64,000 nt of DNA from Catonia carolina (Eukaryota > Arthropoda > Insecta > Hemiptera > Achilidae). The DNA is taken from positions 35,852,401 to 35,916,400 of the forward strand of contig JAQMRL010000004.1 of the NCBI GenBank assembly GCA_035578175.1, in the 5' to 3' direction. The number at the start of each line of letters is the position of its first letter. The stretch's first letter is position 1. The notes under the pieces were generated by a model. It saw only the letters and a program-made list of their open reading frames with translations, was not told the DNA's origin and ran no database searches. Made by a program: the position numbers and the translations under genes. Positions 31,216 through 42,278 of the stretch are shown piece after piece.

Positions 31216-32091
31216 ATACTTATAGTTACCACATACAAGCTTTAGCAAAAACTTATGAAGAAAATATTACTAAACATATAAATTGCAACAAGATATTATT
31301 AAAATTTTTAGGAGTACGTCACAGCAATGAGGTGAAATGACAAAATAGAAAAAAATCAGTAGAAAAAGGTGTAGAGTGTGACAGATAGATCAAAATTTAT
31401 AAGTAGTTTATATAGGTTTAATTGTATTCGGGTAATCGAAGATAGAAAATTGTAATTCAAGACAGTATTTATATGAGTATTTTTATTAAAATTCTCATAA
31501 AAAATTATAGTTTCAAATTAAAATTTCAGGAAATAATGTGCATTATTAGTGTTATGAAGTATGTAATTTTCCAGTTTTACTAATTAAGGGTAAATTCATT
31601 TTTTACTTTTGTATTTAATTTTAAATAATTACATAAAAACTTTAGATTAAAGTAGGTATCATTAAACTTTTTAAATGTTAACACATAATCAAAAGATTTT
31701 AATTAGAAATTGTTTATGGAATTAATAAAATTTCATGGTAGCTGTATAATAATGTAAAAAATATAAAAAGTCCATTCGTGATTAGAGAAAAGAGGTTTAA
31801 GCGAAATGAGATGCTGCGATGATTAACCTTTTTTGTGATGAAAACAGATAAAACGATAATCGCTTTAAAAATTAGCATGATGATATTAAAATAGATATGT
31901 AAAGATAGGGAGTGCGAGTTTGTTGGTTGTATTCAGAATTAGGGGTGGGAATAAGTAATCCGGGAGGGGGTTGGTTTATGTGGTATTGCTTGCAATGTAT
32001 CATTAGCCTGAAGCCGCTGGCCGCTAATTGGTTTTTGAAATACCAGAGTGAGAAACAAGTACTGCACGTTTGTGTGTATGTGTGTGTCTGT
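31216..32091. other. Unassigned AT-rich stretch
   Basis: No gene or repeat recognised. Confidence 0.45.
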
Positions 32092-32128
32092 ATAGAGAAG
32101 AGAGAGAGAGAGAGAGCGAGTGAGAGAG
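32092..32128. repeat. (GA)n microsatellite
   Basis: Imperfect GA repeat (GAGAGAGAGAGAGAGAGCG core) preceded by a TGTGTG-rich patch at 32070-32090. Confidence 0.85.
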
Positions 32129-32894
32129 TAATCAATTTTGTTTTGAGCAGTATTAGAGGAAAAAGATGGAAGTGTAGGGCCAGAGATATTTGTGGGAGAA
32201 CGGGTACCGAGCTTAAATAAAGATACAGAAGGGGTTGGTGATGGAAAAAGACAGAAAGTGAAAAGACTGTAGAGATTCTGGGTTATAGTTACGAGCTAAA
32301 TGAAATTGGAGTGAGGTAAGCTTACCAGATACTACGGGATCGAAGAAGTTAGTACACAAACTGCCAAGGGTGTTGCAAGATTACTAACTCCTACTAGATT
32401 ATAAGAAAGAGTGTCGGTAGAAAAGGAAAAGAACATTAACAGGATATGTTTAGAGAGAGACAGAATGATGTAAAACTGTTGAAGGGAATGTAGTACGTCT
32501 TAAGTCCATCCAAATCCAGGGAAATGTAAAGCGGGAAATGTATTAAAATTTTATGGCTTAGACTTTCGTTCATTTCCTAATGAATTTCTGCTTTCTTTAT
32601 CTCTTTTTTATGCTTTATTTACCGAAATATATTCTAGTTTAAGCTTTACGTTTTACCAAAATCACAATGACACAGTTTTAATAATTTAGTGCTAGACAGC
32701 ATTTCCTTATTTTAAAAAATAAATTCATTTCAGTTATTTTTAAACATTAACGCTTGGTTTCTTTACTGCTGATACAGAACATTCCATAATGAAATATTAA
32801 ATGCAGTTGAGTTACGAAAACAAATAATTTTTTACTCATGACAGAATATTTTAACGACTTTTCCATTGTATTGCTCTTGCCAGTCGAAAAATTT

Positions 32895-33365
32895 ACAGCT
32901 TGCCTGAAAACCTTGACGTGACACAAAACGTAAGGATTTCGTAAATATGGTATCAGACATGTCTTGGATAACAAATCCATGACTTTTTACCCACAAACTC
33001 AAGTGCTGTAACAAGAAAAATGTATTGATAAGAAGAAATCCTCAGAAGCCACTGTCTGGTATTTCTTTACACAGGCTCTTCCTGTTTTATATTTCAAGAA
33101 CTTGTTAAGGCACCCCTAACACTTTTTATTACAGCTTGCATGAAAACCTACTTTGAGGTGACAAAAACGTAAGGATTTTGTAAATATAGTAACAGACACG
33201 GCTTGGATAACAAATCCATAAATTTTTTAGCCACAAACTCAAGTGTTGAAACGAGAGAAAAGTATTGATAAGAAGAAATCCTGAATAGCCACTGTCTGGT
33301 ATTTCTGTATCACAGGATTTTTTACTTTATTTTTAAGAACTTGTTAAGGTACTCCTAATACTAAT
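32895..33365. repeat. Diverged tandem duplication, ~236-239 bp unit
   Basis: Two copies, 32895-33130 and 33131-33365, sharing ACAGCTTGCMTGAAAACC, AACGTAAGGATTT, CTTGGATAACAAATCCAT, CACAAACTCAAGTG, TATTGATAAGAAGAAATCCT, AGCCACTGTCTGGTATTTCT and AAGAACTTGTTAAGG. On the minus strand copy 1 has an open frame of 60 codons preceded by a pyrimidine tract and TTACAG, resembling a splice acceptor. Copy 2 has lost both. The family is not recognised, so coding is unproven. Confidence 0.8.
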
Positions 33366-33901
33366 ACTAATATTAATATTGAAAATAATAATAATATGAT
33401 GAATAGTATGTAATACTATGTTGAAAAAATAAACCGGTGCAACCTATTAAGAAAACGGTCCCTTATAAGGATAAATAAAATGGTTAGCTGATCTTCCCTT
33501 TTAAAAATACACTAAGTTATATTATTACATAAATATTTTCTCAGTATTTTTTTTTATAAATCTTTCGGGAAAACCGTCTGAAAATCATCGAAGACAAGTC
33601 TAATGAAAATGGAGTGGATTCACTGAACTTATTCTTCTCCTTTTACTATTACTTTTCTTTTCTTTTTCTTCTCTTTTGACGTCACTTTCTTTATTTCTTC
33701 CTTGTTATCTTTCGTCTTGTATGGAAAACAGTCCGACGTAAAACCAAAAAAACATCCTTCTTCCGGGTTCTTTGGTCCACCTTCTTTGCCTTCTCCTCCT
33801 CCTCGTCTATTTCTTCTTGCTGTTCCTCTTCCTCCTCGTCCTCCATCTTCTTTCTACATAACGGTATACTTCAACATATTCTGGGTTCGTTATAACATTA
33901 C

Positions 33902-33927
33902 CTATATATATATTTATATATATATAT
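33902..33927. repeat. (TA)n tract, tail of the adjoining LINE
   Basis: TATATATATATTTATATATA-type tract directly after the stop codon of the minus-strand LINE fragment. Read on the minus strand it is the 3' tail. Confidence 0.7.
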
Positions 33928-34545
33928 TCATGCGAGATTTATAGCCCCAGCCGTATCTCGCTTCCTAAGCACCACCTCTTTCTGTCTCATTAGCCCCCAC
34001 CGGAGAGCCGCGGCAAAGATTGCCTCCTGCACCCCATCCAACCATGACACTTCCGGCCTACCCCTCCTTCTACCGGCTGGCGTCCACTCCCATACCCTCT
34101 TTGGCCACCTGTCATCTTCCATTCTCTGCAAATGGCCAAACCATTTTAACTGCTTCCGGGATACGGTATCCATGATATTCCTTGAACGCTGATTCTTCTC
34201 CTAATTTCAGAATTTGGAATTCTATCGATCCGCGACACGCCACAGCTCCGCCTCCAGAAATCCAGTTCCACCGCTTTTAGGCGATCCTTCTGTCTCTTTG
34301 TCAATACCCACACTTCCGCAGCATATGTGCACACACTCTCCAGGATAGTACGGTAAATATTTATATTTGTCTCCTTCCATATTTTATCATTCCAAGGACA
34401 GAATTTCACTGCCCTATAACCTTTCGCCCTTGCAAAATCTTGCAAGCAACGTTATCTCTGAGTCCTACTTTCCTGGTAGGCATATCCGCTCATACATTTC
34501 AAGTGATGTTCCACTTTCGTCATTAATAACGTGTAAAATCCAAAA
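33928..34545 (-). mobile_element. 5'-truncated RTE-like LINE remnant
   Basis: Minus strand: INDESGTSLEMYERIC, after a frameshift DNVACKILQGRKVIGQ, then NDKIWKETNINIYRTILESV, CTYAAEVWVLTKRQKDRLKA, VELDFWRRSCGVSRIDRIPN, SEIRRRISVQG. After a second frameshift it continues MDTVSRKQLKWFGHLQRMED, DRWPKRVWEWTPAGRRRGRP, EVSWLDGVQEAI and a stop at 33928. This is the C-terminal half of an endonuclease-RT of the RTE-like group (KRxLxWxGHLQRMEDDRWPK pattern). It is a different family from the 5048-9655 element: sequence and tail ((TA)n instead of (TTA)n) differ. Confidence 0.8.
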
Positions 34546-34674
34546 CTCAGAAACTTTTAAGTTTCCAAGGATGTCTTCATATTTTATTCTATCTCACGGG
34601 ATAGGGATCCGAAGCTCATTATGAAAGATAATTCGGTCAACTAAATCACATTCATAACCTAGTAAAACGAAAAA
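34546..34674. other. Unassigned short gap
   Basis: Nothing recognised. Confidence 0.4.
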
Positions 34675-34850
34675 CCACTTTAAAAAAATGAATTTACTAC
34701 CCTTGTACCAATAAATTTAAATCTAACTCATCTGTAAACCAGAAACAGCACTTTTAAGAAAATGAATTAATTACCCGTGTACTAATAAATTTTAATTAAA
34801 CTTTCCTGTAAAATCAAAACAGCACTTTTAAGAAAATTAATTAGTGTTTC
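34675..34850. repeat. Tandem repeat, ~74-bp unit, 2.3 copies
   Basis: Units start at 34676, 34749 and 34823. Each begins CACTTTTAAGAAAATGAATT-like sequence and contains ACCAATAAATTT/ACTAATAAATTT and CTGTAAA before ACAG. The first unit is the most diverged. Confidence 0.75.
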
Positions 34851-36645
34851 ATTATGCGGGTTTTTCTTTCCATGTAAAAAAGTGCATTACTATTGTATTA
34901 TATAATTTAAACTGCCATTGTATTATATAATTTCCTACGTCTTTGACTCTACGTTTTTCTAATTGTGCCACCCATTACTCTGGATTGTTTTATCTTAATT
35001 AAAATCAATGAATCTGTTTAGGTAACAAATCCAATGAGTTGAATCGAATTGCTAAACGGCCAAAAGATGTTTTACTGAATCCTAAATTTTCAAAAGTTTG
35101 ACTTAATATTCTGTATCTAAGGAGTAAATGTTGTTAACTCAATTTTCATGGTTTTTCAGAAGAGTCAAAATAAAATTTTTCTTTTCATAATTTTGCAAAT
35201 AAAATTTATAGCTATAAACACCCAATACCGAAATTCTCAGCTAAAAGCTGCACCAGCCAGCTTTAGCTTTTACATTTTTTAGCTGCCAGATTTTAAACTG
35301 CACCACCAGCACCAGCCAGCTTTAGCTTCTTTAGCTGCCAGCTTTTGATCTAAAGATTAAAGCTTTGATTTCTCTGCACGCAAATTCACCACCGCCCATC
35401 GTTATAATTTCCAAATTCCTGAACTCAGAATAAAAACAAATAATGGTTTTCTATAAACATTTTTTTTTAAATTACCCCAGGAAAACTAAGTGGCGCTGAT
35501 TTGCGGAAATTTACTTTATTTCAGATGAAATTACGCCGTTTCAATAATCTGGAAATCTTTAGCTGTTCACTGACTAATTCGAAAATTCCTAATGTTTATA
35601 CCTTTTCAAGAAGAGAAAACGAAAATGTTCTAACCATTAGTAAATTTGAAGTTAATATGGTACACCTTTAAAAATTCAAAAGCGGCAGATATGAGTTAAT
35701 TCAGTGTGCATTAAATAGAGAATTTTTATTGATTTCAAACGTAGCGTTAAATCAATATTACCAAAATAAGAGTTAACACCTTTTATACCTCTGAGGCACA
35801 GCAACAGTTTGAAAAATAATAATATCACGACAAAAAATTATAAAGAATATTTGTGAAAACAGATAACTTGTAGTTAATAACTGGATTTTTTAATTCTATA
35901 CATAGTTTAAGTAAATTTATTATTTAAAATCTTTATTAAAAATCCTCAGTATTATAATACCGTATGATTAATCTATACGCTTAGTAAACAAAGAATCCCT
36001 GACAAAAAGCATTGCAAAACAAAATAATTAATTATATATTCTTAGAAAGAACATAATAATTAACTTACTACTATTGGTATTAGCATAATAATTATTCCAG
36101 AGATGTATTAATAATTAGACTTTACCTAACGATGTTATACAAAACCATAAATTCAACCAGTAATTTACAAGAAATAAAGTGTTTTTATTTTCTTAGTAAT
36201 CGTACTGATAAATCAATGATTCATTAGCTAAAGCAGTTTCTTGAAAGCTAAAATTCTTCAAATCTTCCTTCTCATATATTTTCTAATTTAGCATAAATTT
36301 TATAGTTTAAGACGTTACATCGTTGGGTAAACTTTGGATGATGTTACATCTCCAGTATGATTTGGTGGGTTTTACCTCGTCCATCCTGGAGTTTTGTACA
36401 AAAGTACTTTACTTCAAATAAACCAGGTTTATCATAATTTAATTAAATCACTTAAAACCCATTTGAAGTTATCCTTATCGTATCAATCTTATGATTTTAT
36501 TTTTTTCTATAATTTCTTTTGTGCATTCCACTCTATTTTATTTCTTTTCAAAAAGATAAAATTAATGAGTTTTTTTCATTTAATATAATGTATTTTCTAT
36601 TTGTAAATTTATTTTACTTTCTTCGTTCCTTGAGTAACCAGCTTT
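34851..36645. other. Unassigned AT-rich stretch with one small tandem repeat
   Basis: Between 35236 and 35362 the block CACCAGCCAGCTTTAGCTT occurs twice, each time followed by a TTTAGCTGCCAG block: an imperfect ~60-bp tandem duplication. The remainder shows no gene or repeat. Confidence 0.5.
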
Positions 36646-36944
36646 TTTAAATCTCTAATGTGTGTACGTTGCAATCTGTTCAATTTAAGAACAAAAGCAA
36701 CCCAACTACCTAATGAGATGAGGATAATATGTATAACGTATAAATAAGGTGTAGTCATGCACAGATTAAGCCGACCATTCCTAAAAGAGTATGGTTAATT
36801 GAACCCCCAACCATCTAAGAACACCTGTTACCACTGTCTTTTATTCAAATCAGGAACCTTCATCTTCGAAAGGCAGCTGTTAAACAACTGACTCGCGGCG
36901 ACGATTTTACCTCTAGACCAACCCAGTGGGTAAACTAGCCGTCT
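36646..36944 (-). repeat. tRNA-derived SINE (family S)
   Basis: Inverse copy: the head, at the right end, is CCCACTGGGTTGGTCTAGAG (minus strand), with box A; then CAGTTGTTTAACAGCTG; then a damaged box B (GGTTCCTGATTTGAAT). The body GGTTAATTGAACC and the 3' block ATGTGTGTACGTTGCAATC in inverse are both shared with 2965-3300. The 3' end shares TCTAATGTGTGTACGTTGC with the 3-kb copy only, suggesting a subfamily. Confidence 0.75.
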
Positions 36945-37034
36945 TAGCTAGTTGTGATTAGCCAGCTTAGCTTAAAATTTTGTAAAAACCTAAAAACAAT
37001 TAATTCAGTCTGAAAAATCTACTTTTCTTTTCTT
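36945..37034. other. Unassigned short gap
   Basis: Includes repeated TTAGCTAGT/TTAGCCAGCTTAG motifs; nothing more. Confidence 0.4.
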
Positions 37035-37165
37035 TTATTACCTTCTTCTTCTTCTTCTTCCAACCATGGATTAGGCCGCAGACTGTTCCGAACTCACAAA
37101 CTATATCATCTATCTTCATCTTCTCCTAGGTCTACCGAAAGCAGATAAGGAAATTTTCCCTACGG
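37035..37165 (-). mobile_element. LINE 3' end with (GAA)n tail
   Basis: The minus strand reads RPRRR, then NSLRPNPWLEEEEE, the C-terminus of the same kind of LINE as 19066-19405. It ends in (GAA)n, i.e. CTTCTTCTTCTTCTTC on the plus strand at 37045-37060. Very short. The adjoining GC-rich patch at 37165-37315 may belong to it or be separate. Confidence 0.6.
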
Positions 37166-38108
37166 TGAGCATGGCTGAAGAACCTAGAAGTTAGGTCTCC
37201 GAATAAAACTCAGGGTACGGCCAGGTGCTCAACGGTGGCAGCCCCACCACTGGTGTTACTTCGCGCAGGGTTCGTGGCCCGGCCGGAGGATATTTTAACC
37301 TACTGGAAAACTCACAAATAACCTCAAAAATGGGAAAGGTTTTTTTGGCAATCAGAATCGTCGTAAACCTATGAAGGATTTTGGGATAATGGATGGATTT
37401 TATTTCCTACTAGTCAAATAATATAATAAATTACAAATTTGTGAATGAGAATGTAAGTTAGTAGTTCTGATCTATATTTAAACAAAATCATCAAGTGCAA
37501 ACAAAATACAAGCCTTTCAAATAAATTTATAGGTGTAGTAACACAAACAAGCAAATCCATTTAAATGTGATAGAGGCTTAAATTATGGAAAATAAAAATG
37601 TATGAAAATTAATCGCAACACATGACGTTCACTCTTTGATGACAGAACTGCCTAACTGTTTACATTAATAATATTCCGCTGCCACAAACAACTCAATTTA
37701 GATTTACACTTAAACAGAAAATTCACATGAAAGACGTGTATGTTTCAAACACTCACCGAAATTCAAAACAAAATTTATGTACTGAAAAGGTACTTCGATA
37801 GATGTTGCAAATTAAATACATCACATAAATTTATGATTTACTAAGACTGTCATAAGATCAATGTTGACACGTACAGTTCAACTTTAACAATTTTTTAAAC
37901 CTTCACTCACGAAACGTACACAAATACGTAAAGACCATAAGTACACTTAAAAATGTACAAACACCATACGTAAATGACGTCGCAAAACAACTATTCAAGG
38001 CAAAGTTTAATAAGTAAATTTAAATCGCAACCATTTTATACTCTCGTACAAAACCTCTACACTAGGACAACACCGTATACTCAAGTGTTTTGTAACGTAT
38101 AAAAATAT
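37166..38108. other. Unassigned stretch with a GC-rich patch
   Basis: 37165-37315 is GC-rich and includes the palindrome-like GGCCCGGCCGGAGG. No coding signal or known RNA was recognised. The remainder is AT-rich. Confidence 0.4.
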
Positions 38109-38185
38109 GCCGTGCCTGAATGGGATTCGAACCCAAGACCGCATGATGAGAGGCGAGCTCGTTACCAACTACGCCAATGCGGCCA
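38109..38185 (-). repeat. tRNA-like sequence (Met-like anticodon region)
   Basis: Minus strand: GGCCGCATTGGCGTAGTTGG (box A), CTCGCCTCTCATCATGCGG (anticodon-like CAT), CTTGGGTTCGAATCCCATTC (consensus box B GGTTCGAATCC, T-stem TGGG/CCCA). Acceptor pairing is poor, so it is likely a tRNA-derived SINE head or pseudogene rather than a working tRNA. It abuts a family-H fragment. Confidence 0.55.
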
Positions 38186-38189
38186 GATT

Positions 38190-38278
38190 TTTTTTATCTG
38201 GTGAAAACTCGATTTCAAAATATCGGCATGAAAACAATACTTTCCTTCCTATATTATTCATATAGGCAAGAGAAAGTA
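38190..38278 (-). repeat. Repeat family H, terminal fragment
   Basis: ATCTGGTGAAAACTCGATTT, ATCGGCATGAAAACAATAC, TTTCCTTCCTATATTATTCA, TATAGGCAAGAGAAAGTA: the terminus that carries the inverted repeat at the very end. Confidence 0.75.
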
Positions 38279-39589
38279 AAATACCCATGTAAGTAAGAAA
38301 TGGTATAAAAATATTTCTTCATTCTTTTGTCACAAACGTTGATTTAAATTTTCGTTTAGAAATATTTTATGAGCAAGGAAAGTATTTACACATTTAAAAT
38401 AAACATACGACTACGTAGATCTAGTTTTTAATTAAATTTACTCTAAGGTAGACTGGAAAGGAAAATGCCATTAATTACATGTTATCATCTATTTATAAGA
38501 ATTTAAAGACATTTTGAAAATTTAATTTTTTATATTTAGTTAGTTAACTATTCAATGCATTCTTAAAATCGTATTTAGATTTTATTTGTTTTTGTAACTA
38601 AATAACGGGTAAACTTAAATAGTGCTGCATTAATTTATTTTCTGTTAGATTAGTTTGTTATTAGATTTCACAACAGTAATTGTTATTAAGTAATTATACA
38701 GTTACTAGAAGATCAACATACTCTATTTTGGAAGCATCGCTACCGAAACATAAACACGTAACAAAATGTAAGCGGACTTTATTCCGAGCTTCCATGGATC
38801 CTTCTCCAAGCTCAATTTACTCAACGCATCCTCAATACATGAGATACGAAAGTGTAAATATAGGTAGACCTAGTAGTTTTGATAATTTTTTTTTCGACGG
38901 TCTAAACTAATTATCTAACCTAACCTAACTGTCTTCATCCACTAGTTTTTTTTTAATTTTGAAAGAGTTTTGAAAAATATTGCATCCAAAATAAGAAAAC
39001 TTATTTTTAGTAATTTTAATAATAACAATAAAGAATTTACACGAAAATATCTTACCGTAATTCTAGACAACGACTGAATTAAAAAATACATAAATACTAC
39101 AACAAAACAACTACTATTACACAAAACTATTCATCAGCCGTAAATAATTTCACATTACTGACAGCGTTTTAAAAATAAATGTTTGCGAATTATTGGTAAT
39201 TCCTCCAGTTACGTATCTAATCAATAATTTTATAAGATGACTTACAAATCCCTTATAAATCAACGACATATTTTGTAAATTGTACCATCCTTTGACAGAC
39301 AAATTTCAAAATCATAAAATACGCAACATAAATTCCTCCGATCTACCATGAATCACTCAAAACCACTGAACCGTCAATGAAGAAGAGACATGGTACATTA
39401 ACACAAAATAGCTGTAAAAATTGAATTAAAATTTAAAACAATTTGAATTTTTGGAGTACTGTCAAACTTTTATGTTCTCCTATAAGCCGTTAACTTATTT
39501 TATTTTTTACTTATACTCTATTTACTCTATTTGCTTTTGTACGGATGCAAAATTAAATGAATAGATATTAAACAAAGATTACATTAATT
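38279..39589. other. Unassigned AT-rich stretch
   Basis: No feature recognised. A 76-codon ORF at 38680 has no known motif. Confidence 0.45.
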
Positions 39590-39800
39590 TTATTGTTGTT
39601 TAGGTCATCAGCCAAAAGGCTGGTTTGAACCTCTAGAGGCTTTACTAAGTAAAATGAGGAGTGAGTTGGCTTACCATTGCTTTGCTTACTGAATGAAAAA
39701 AATCCTTATCACTATGACAGACCCACTGAAAATGATCTACTTTCCACCCTGCGAATGAAACCTTTACTTCATTAACCACAGAGTCTGACGGTAAAATGTG
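39590..39800 (+). repeat. Repeat family B, first half
   Basis: TTGTTGTTTAGGTCATCAGC, CAAAAGGCTGGTTTGAACCT, TACTAAGTAAAATGAGGAGT, ending at CCACAGAGTCTGACGGTAAA. Matches 25660-25870. Confidence 0.75.
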
Positions 39801-40824
39801 TAGTATGCCTTTTCAATTAAACTTATTTTATTTTTATCATATTTTATTTTATTTATTAATTAAATGGATTTTAGGTTTTAATATTAATTTATAAGTTGAA
39901 AATATCATTAAGTGTAAGATTAATCGGTGACAAACTCATTTTAAAATAAACACAATATTTAGTATGTAATACATTAAGTTAAGTTAAATAACAGGATGCA
40001 ATAAATTTATGTATAACAAAACAATAACAGGACGCAAGTCATTAATTATTAGTAATAGTCTAACGTATTTTTTTTCTTCAACAACAAGTACCGAACTTTG
40101 GTGGGAAGTGGGAGTAGATTCTTCCAGAAAAACATGACCGTTAAATTTAAAATCTTAAATTAATAAGTAGTGGAACATATTTAGAGATCGCTGATTGGTC
40201 AGGCCAATTGAAGGTTAATGAGAGAGGGATTTCGGCGATGATGCCTGGAAAGCGACGCGACACTCTGCTTCCATCTTCAGAATCGTACAGATGTATTTTT
40301 TGTAACAGATTTATTTGTAATTATAACAAGTGAATTAAGATGCATTGTCTTATATATCTTTATAAAAATAGAGTCAGTTAATGATGTAATAAATGAGTAA
40401 ATTGTTATAATATTTGTTTTTTAATTATTGTAAAGTAAATGTATTATTATTATTTTTTTAACAAGTTTATAAATGTGTATCAGTGGAGTCCGGACACATG
40501 TAAGTCTTGATTTTATAATGTATTTTTTAAATAATTAGAAAAGTGTATTATCAATATTAATAATTTCATTACATTCAATTTAAATTATCATTAAAGTTAT
40601 TTATATATATAAATGAGTTTGTTATCCGTCATTTATCCTGAAGTCCACTTTCTGCATGACACAAATCACTACCGGACAACTAATTTCAAACCTTTGGATT
40701 ATAGTAATTTAAATATTCATAATAAATTCATTATCTTAATTAAATATTATCAACAAATTTTAGCATCTCTTTGTGGAGTATTTGACAAATCTTTGGCACC
40801 CCTCGTGGGGACTCCAACAAATGA
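39801..40824. other. Unassigned AT-rich stretch
   Basis: No gene or repeat recognised. Confidence 0.45.
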
Positions 40825-41030
40825 AATTCACTACTTTCAGAGGTGATAATTCAAGCAGTGTATTTTCCACCTCTACCTTTTCTGTTCTTAACTTTACTGC
40901 TTCAATCATATAATTGGCAGATCATGTGATAAGGAACAAAACTATTTTTGTAGACCTGGAACTGACAGATCAAGTGCAAATAATTTAACACTCCACCTGC
41001 TTGTTATGGGTACGCAATAATCGTTAATAA
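40825..41030 (+). repeat. Repeat family B, second half
   Basis: AAATGAAATTCACTACTTTC, CACCTCTACCTTTTCTGTTC, ATTGGCAGATCATGTGATAA, ending ACTCCACCTGCTTGTTATGG. Matches 25880-26065. Confidence 0.7.
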
Positions 41031-41069
41031 TAATATTAATAGAAAAAATAAAAATTGGTTTTTAAATAT

Positions 41070-41699
41070 TGTGGCTGACTGTCCTACCAATAATAGCGCC
41101 TGCAGACGGTCTCAGTATCTGCCTGTTACGTGGAGAGCTATGGACACGAGGAGCCAGCAGTGCTTCCTCTCCACTATCAACTGGACTCACTGGAGGGTTA
41201 CTTAAGCCGCCGCACTGAGCTGCGGGTGAGACTCTCCAATCAACTCTCAACTGGAGAAGAACAAGGAAGAAGAGCTCCCAACGGAACAAGAAGAGGCCAG
41301 CCGAGATCAGTTGCACTATTCCTGGTCTAATCTACCGATGGCGGACGCACATTTCCGCAACAGTCTGCCTTCACCGACCCGGAGAGAACCGCCTCGGTCG
41401 CGCTATTGGCAGACGGCCTATGCCGACCCGACAATGCGGGGCTCTGAGGCCACCACTGTCACGCTGCAGGGATCCATCTGTCCTGAACCCGGTAGCCGAG
41501 CCATCACTCTTCGGGCTCCGCTTCCACCAAGCCGGCTCGCCGCCTCCGACCACCAATATCGGCTCTTTCAAGGCCACTTAAAAAGCCCAAATGGTCCTTT
41601 TCAGGACCACCAACCAATAAAACGGCCTAAGGTTTCGCCACGCATCGTCGGCCCCGGTCGGTGACAATATAAAGTAAGTTTTCTTTCTGCAATCATACA
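41070..41699 (+). repeat. Long terminal repeat (solo LTR or 5' LTR) with histone-type 3' hairpin
   Basis: A sharply bounded GC-rich block of 630 bp in otherwise AT-rich DNA. It begins TGTGGCTGACTG and ends CAATCATACA, i.e. TGT...ACA as in LTRs. The 6-mer AAATAT precedes it (41064-41069) and follows it (41700-41705), which could be a TSD. It contains a canonical histone-mRNA-type stem-loop (41593-41608) just before AATAAAA at 41617, and a U5-like remainder. Alternatively it is a 5' LTR: downstream TTTTGGTGAC (41705-41714) resembles the start of a Gypsy-type primer-binding site, but no gag/pol follows in the window. It contains short ORFs without recognisable motifs. The promoter was not identified. 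The element family is unknown to me. Confidence 0.6.
41593..41608 (+). promoter_or_regulatory. Histone-type 3' stem-loop
   Basis: GGTCCTTTTCAGGACC: a perfect 6-bp stem GGTCCT/AGGACC closing a TTTC loop, flanked 5' by CCCAAAT and 3' by ACCACCAACC. It fits the metazoan histone mRNA 3' element (CCAAA, GGYYCTTTTCAGRRCC, ACCA). No purine-rich histone downstream element is evident; AATAAAA follows 9 bases later. If transcribed it could recruit stem-loop-binding protein. Confidence 0.75.
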
Positions 41700-41705
41700 A
41701 AATAT

Positions 41706-42268
41706 TTTGGTGACAAAAACTTGTTGAGCTTGCTAAAATTTGACATTATCAAAAAGTGATTTAACCTACAGTATTGTACAGGATGGAAGTCAGCTATCAC
41801 GGTAAAGACACCATGGATCGATTACTAAAGCTAGAATAAAGTTAAAAAAGAAAGATTCTAGTACCAGTCAAAGATCAAAATGATGTTTTTTAGGTCCATC
41901 CGTCCTGTGCTTTTACAACTCCCTGTTTTATGTTCTTATACTATGTTAAATCCCACTATAAGTTTCAAACCATCTCACATTTTTTTGTAGACAACCTACT
42001 TCTCTCTTTACCAGCCAGGGACTTTATTGGTAAATTCCCTTATCACCGATCATCTACAAACCTCGTGTGCCATGGTGGCTATCGCCATTTTAGTAATGTC
42101 ACGTGCTCTTTTACATATATTATTTTAGCTCATCTAAAATTCAATTTGACTTTAAATAAATATGAGATGTCGGGAGGCTACGCAAAAGATTGCAATAATT
42201 TAGTAGTTTGTCGCTGTTGTGAGTCTGAACACGCGGACGCCTAATCCTTAATTGTGAGAAAAAGATAA
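41706..42268. other. Unassigned stretch
   Basis: Immediately right of the LTR. An ORF at 41930-42244 (ending CRCCESEHADA) has a Cys pair faintly reminiscent of LINE C-terminal zinc knuckles, but I do not call it. Confidence 0.4.
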
Positions 42269-42278
42269 AAATAAGCTT
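42269..42278. repeat. Target-site duplication, left copy (SINE 42279-42603)
   Basis: AAATAAGCTT, repeated exactly at 42604-42613. Confidence 0.8.

Noticed and set aside
34675..34850. 74-bp tandem repeat as coding repeat
   Set aside because: Stops in all frames within each unit.
41930..42244. ORF with CRCC near its end, possible LINE zinc knuckle
   Set aside because: Only two cysteines fit and no adjoining RT or RNase H is found.
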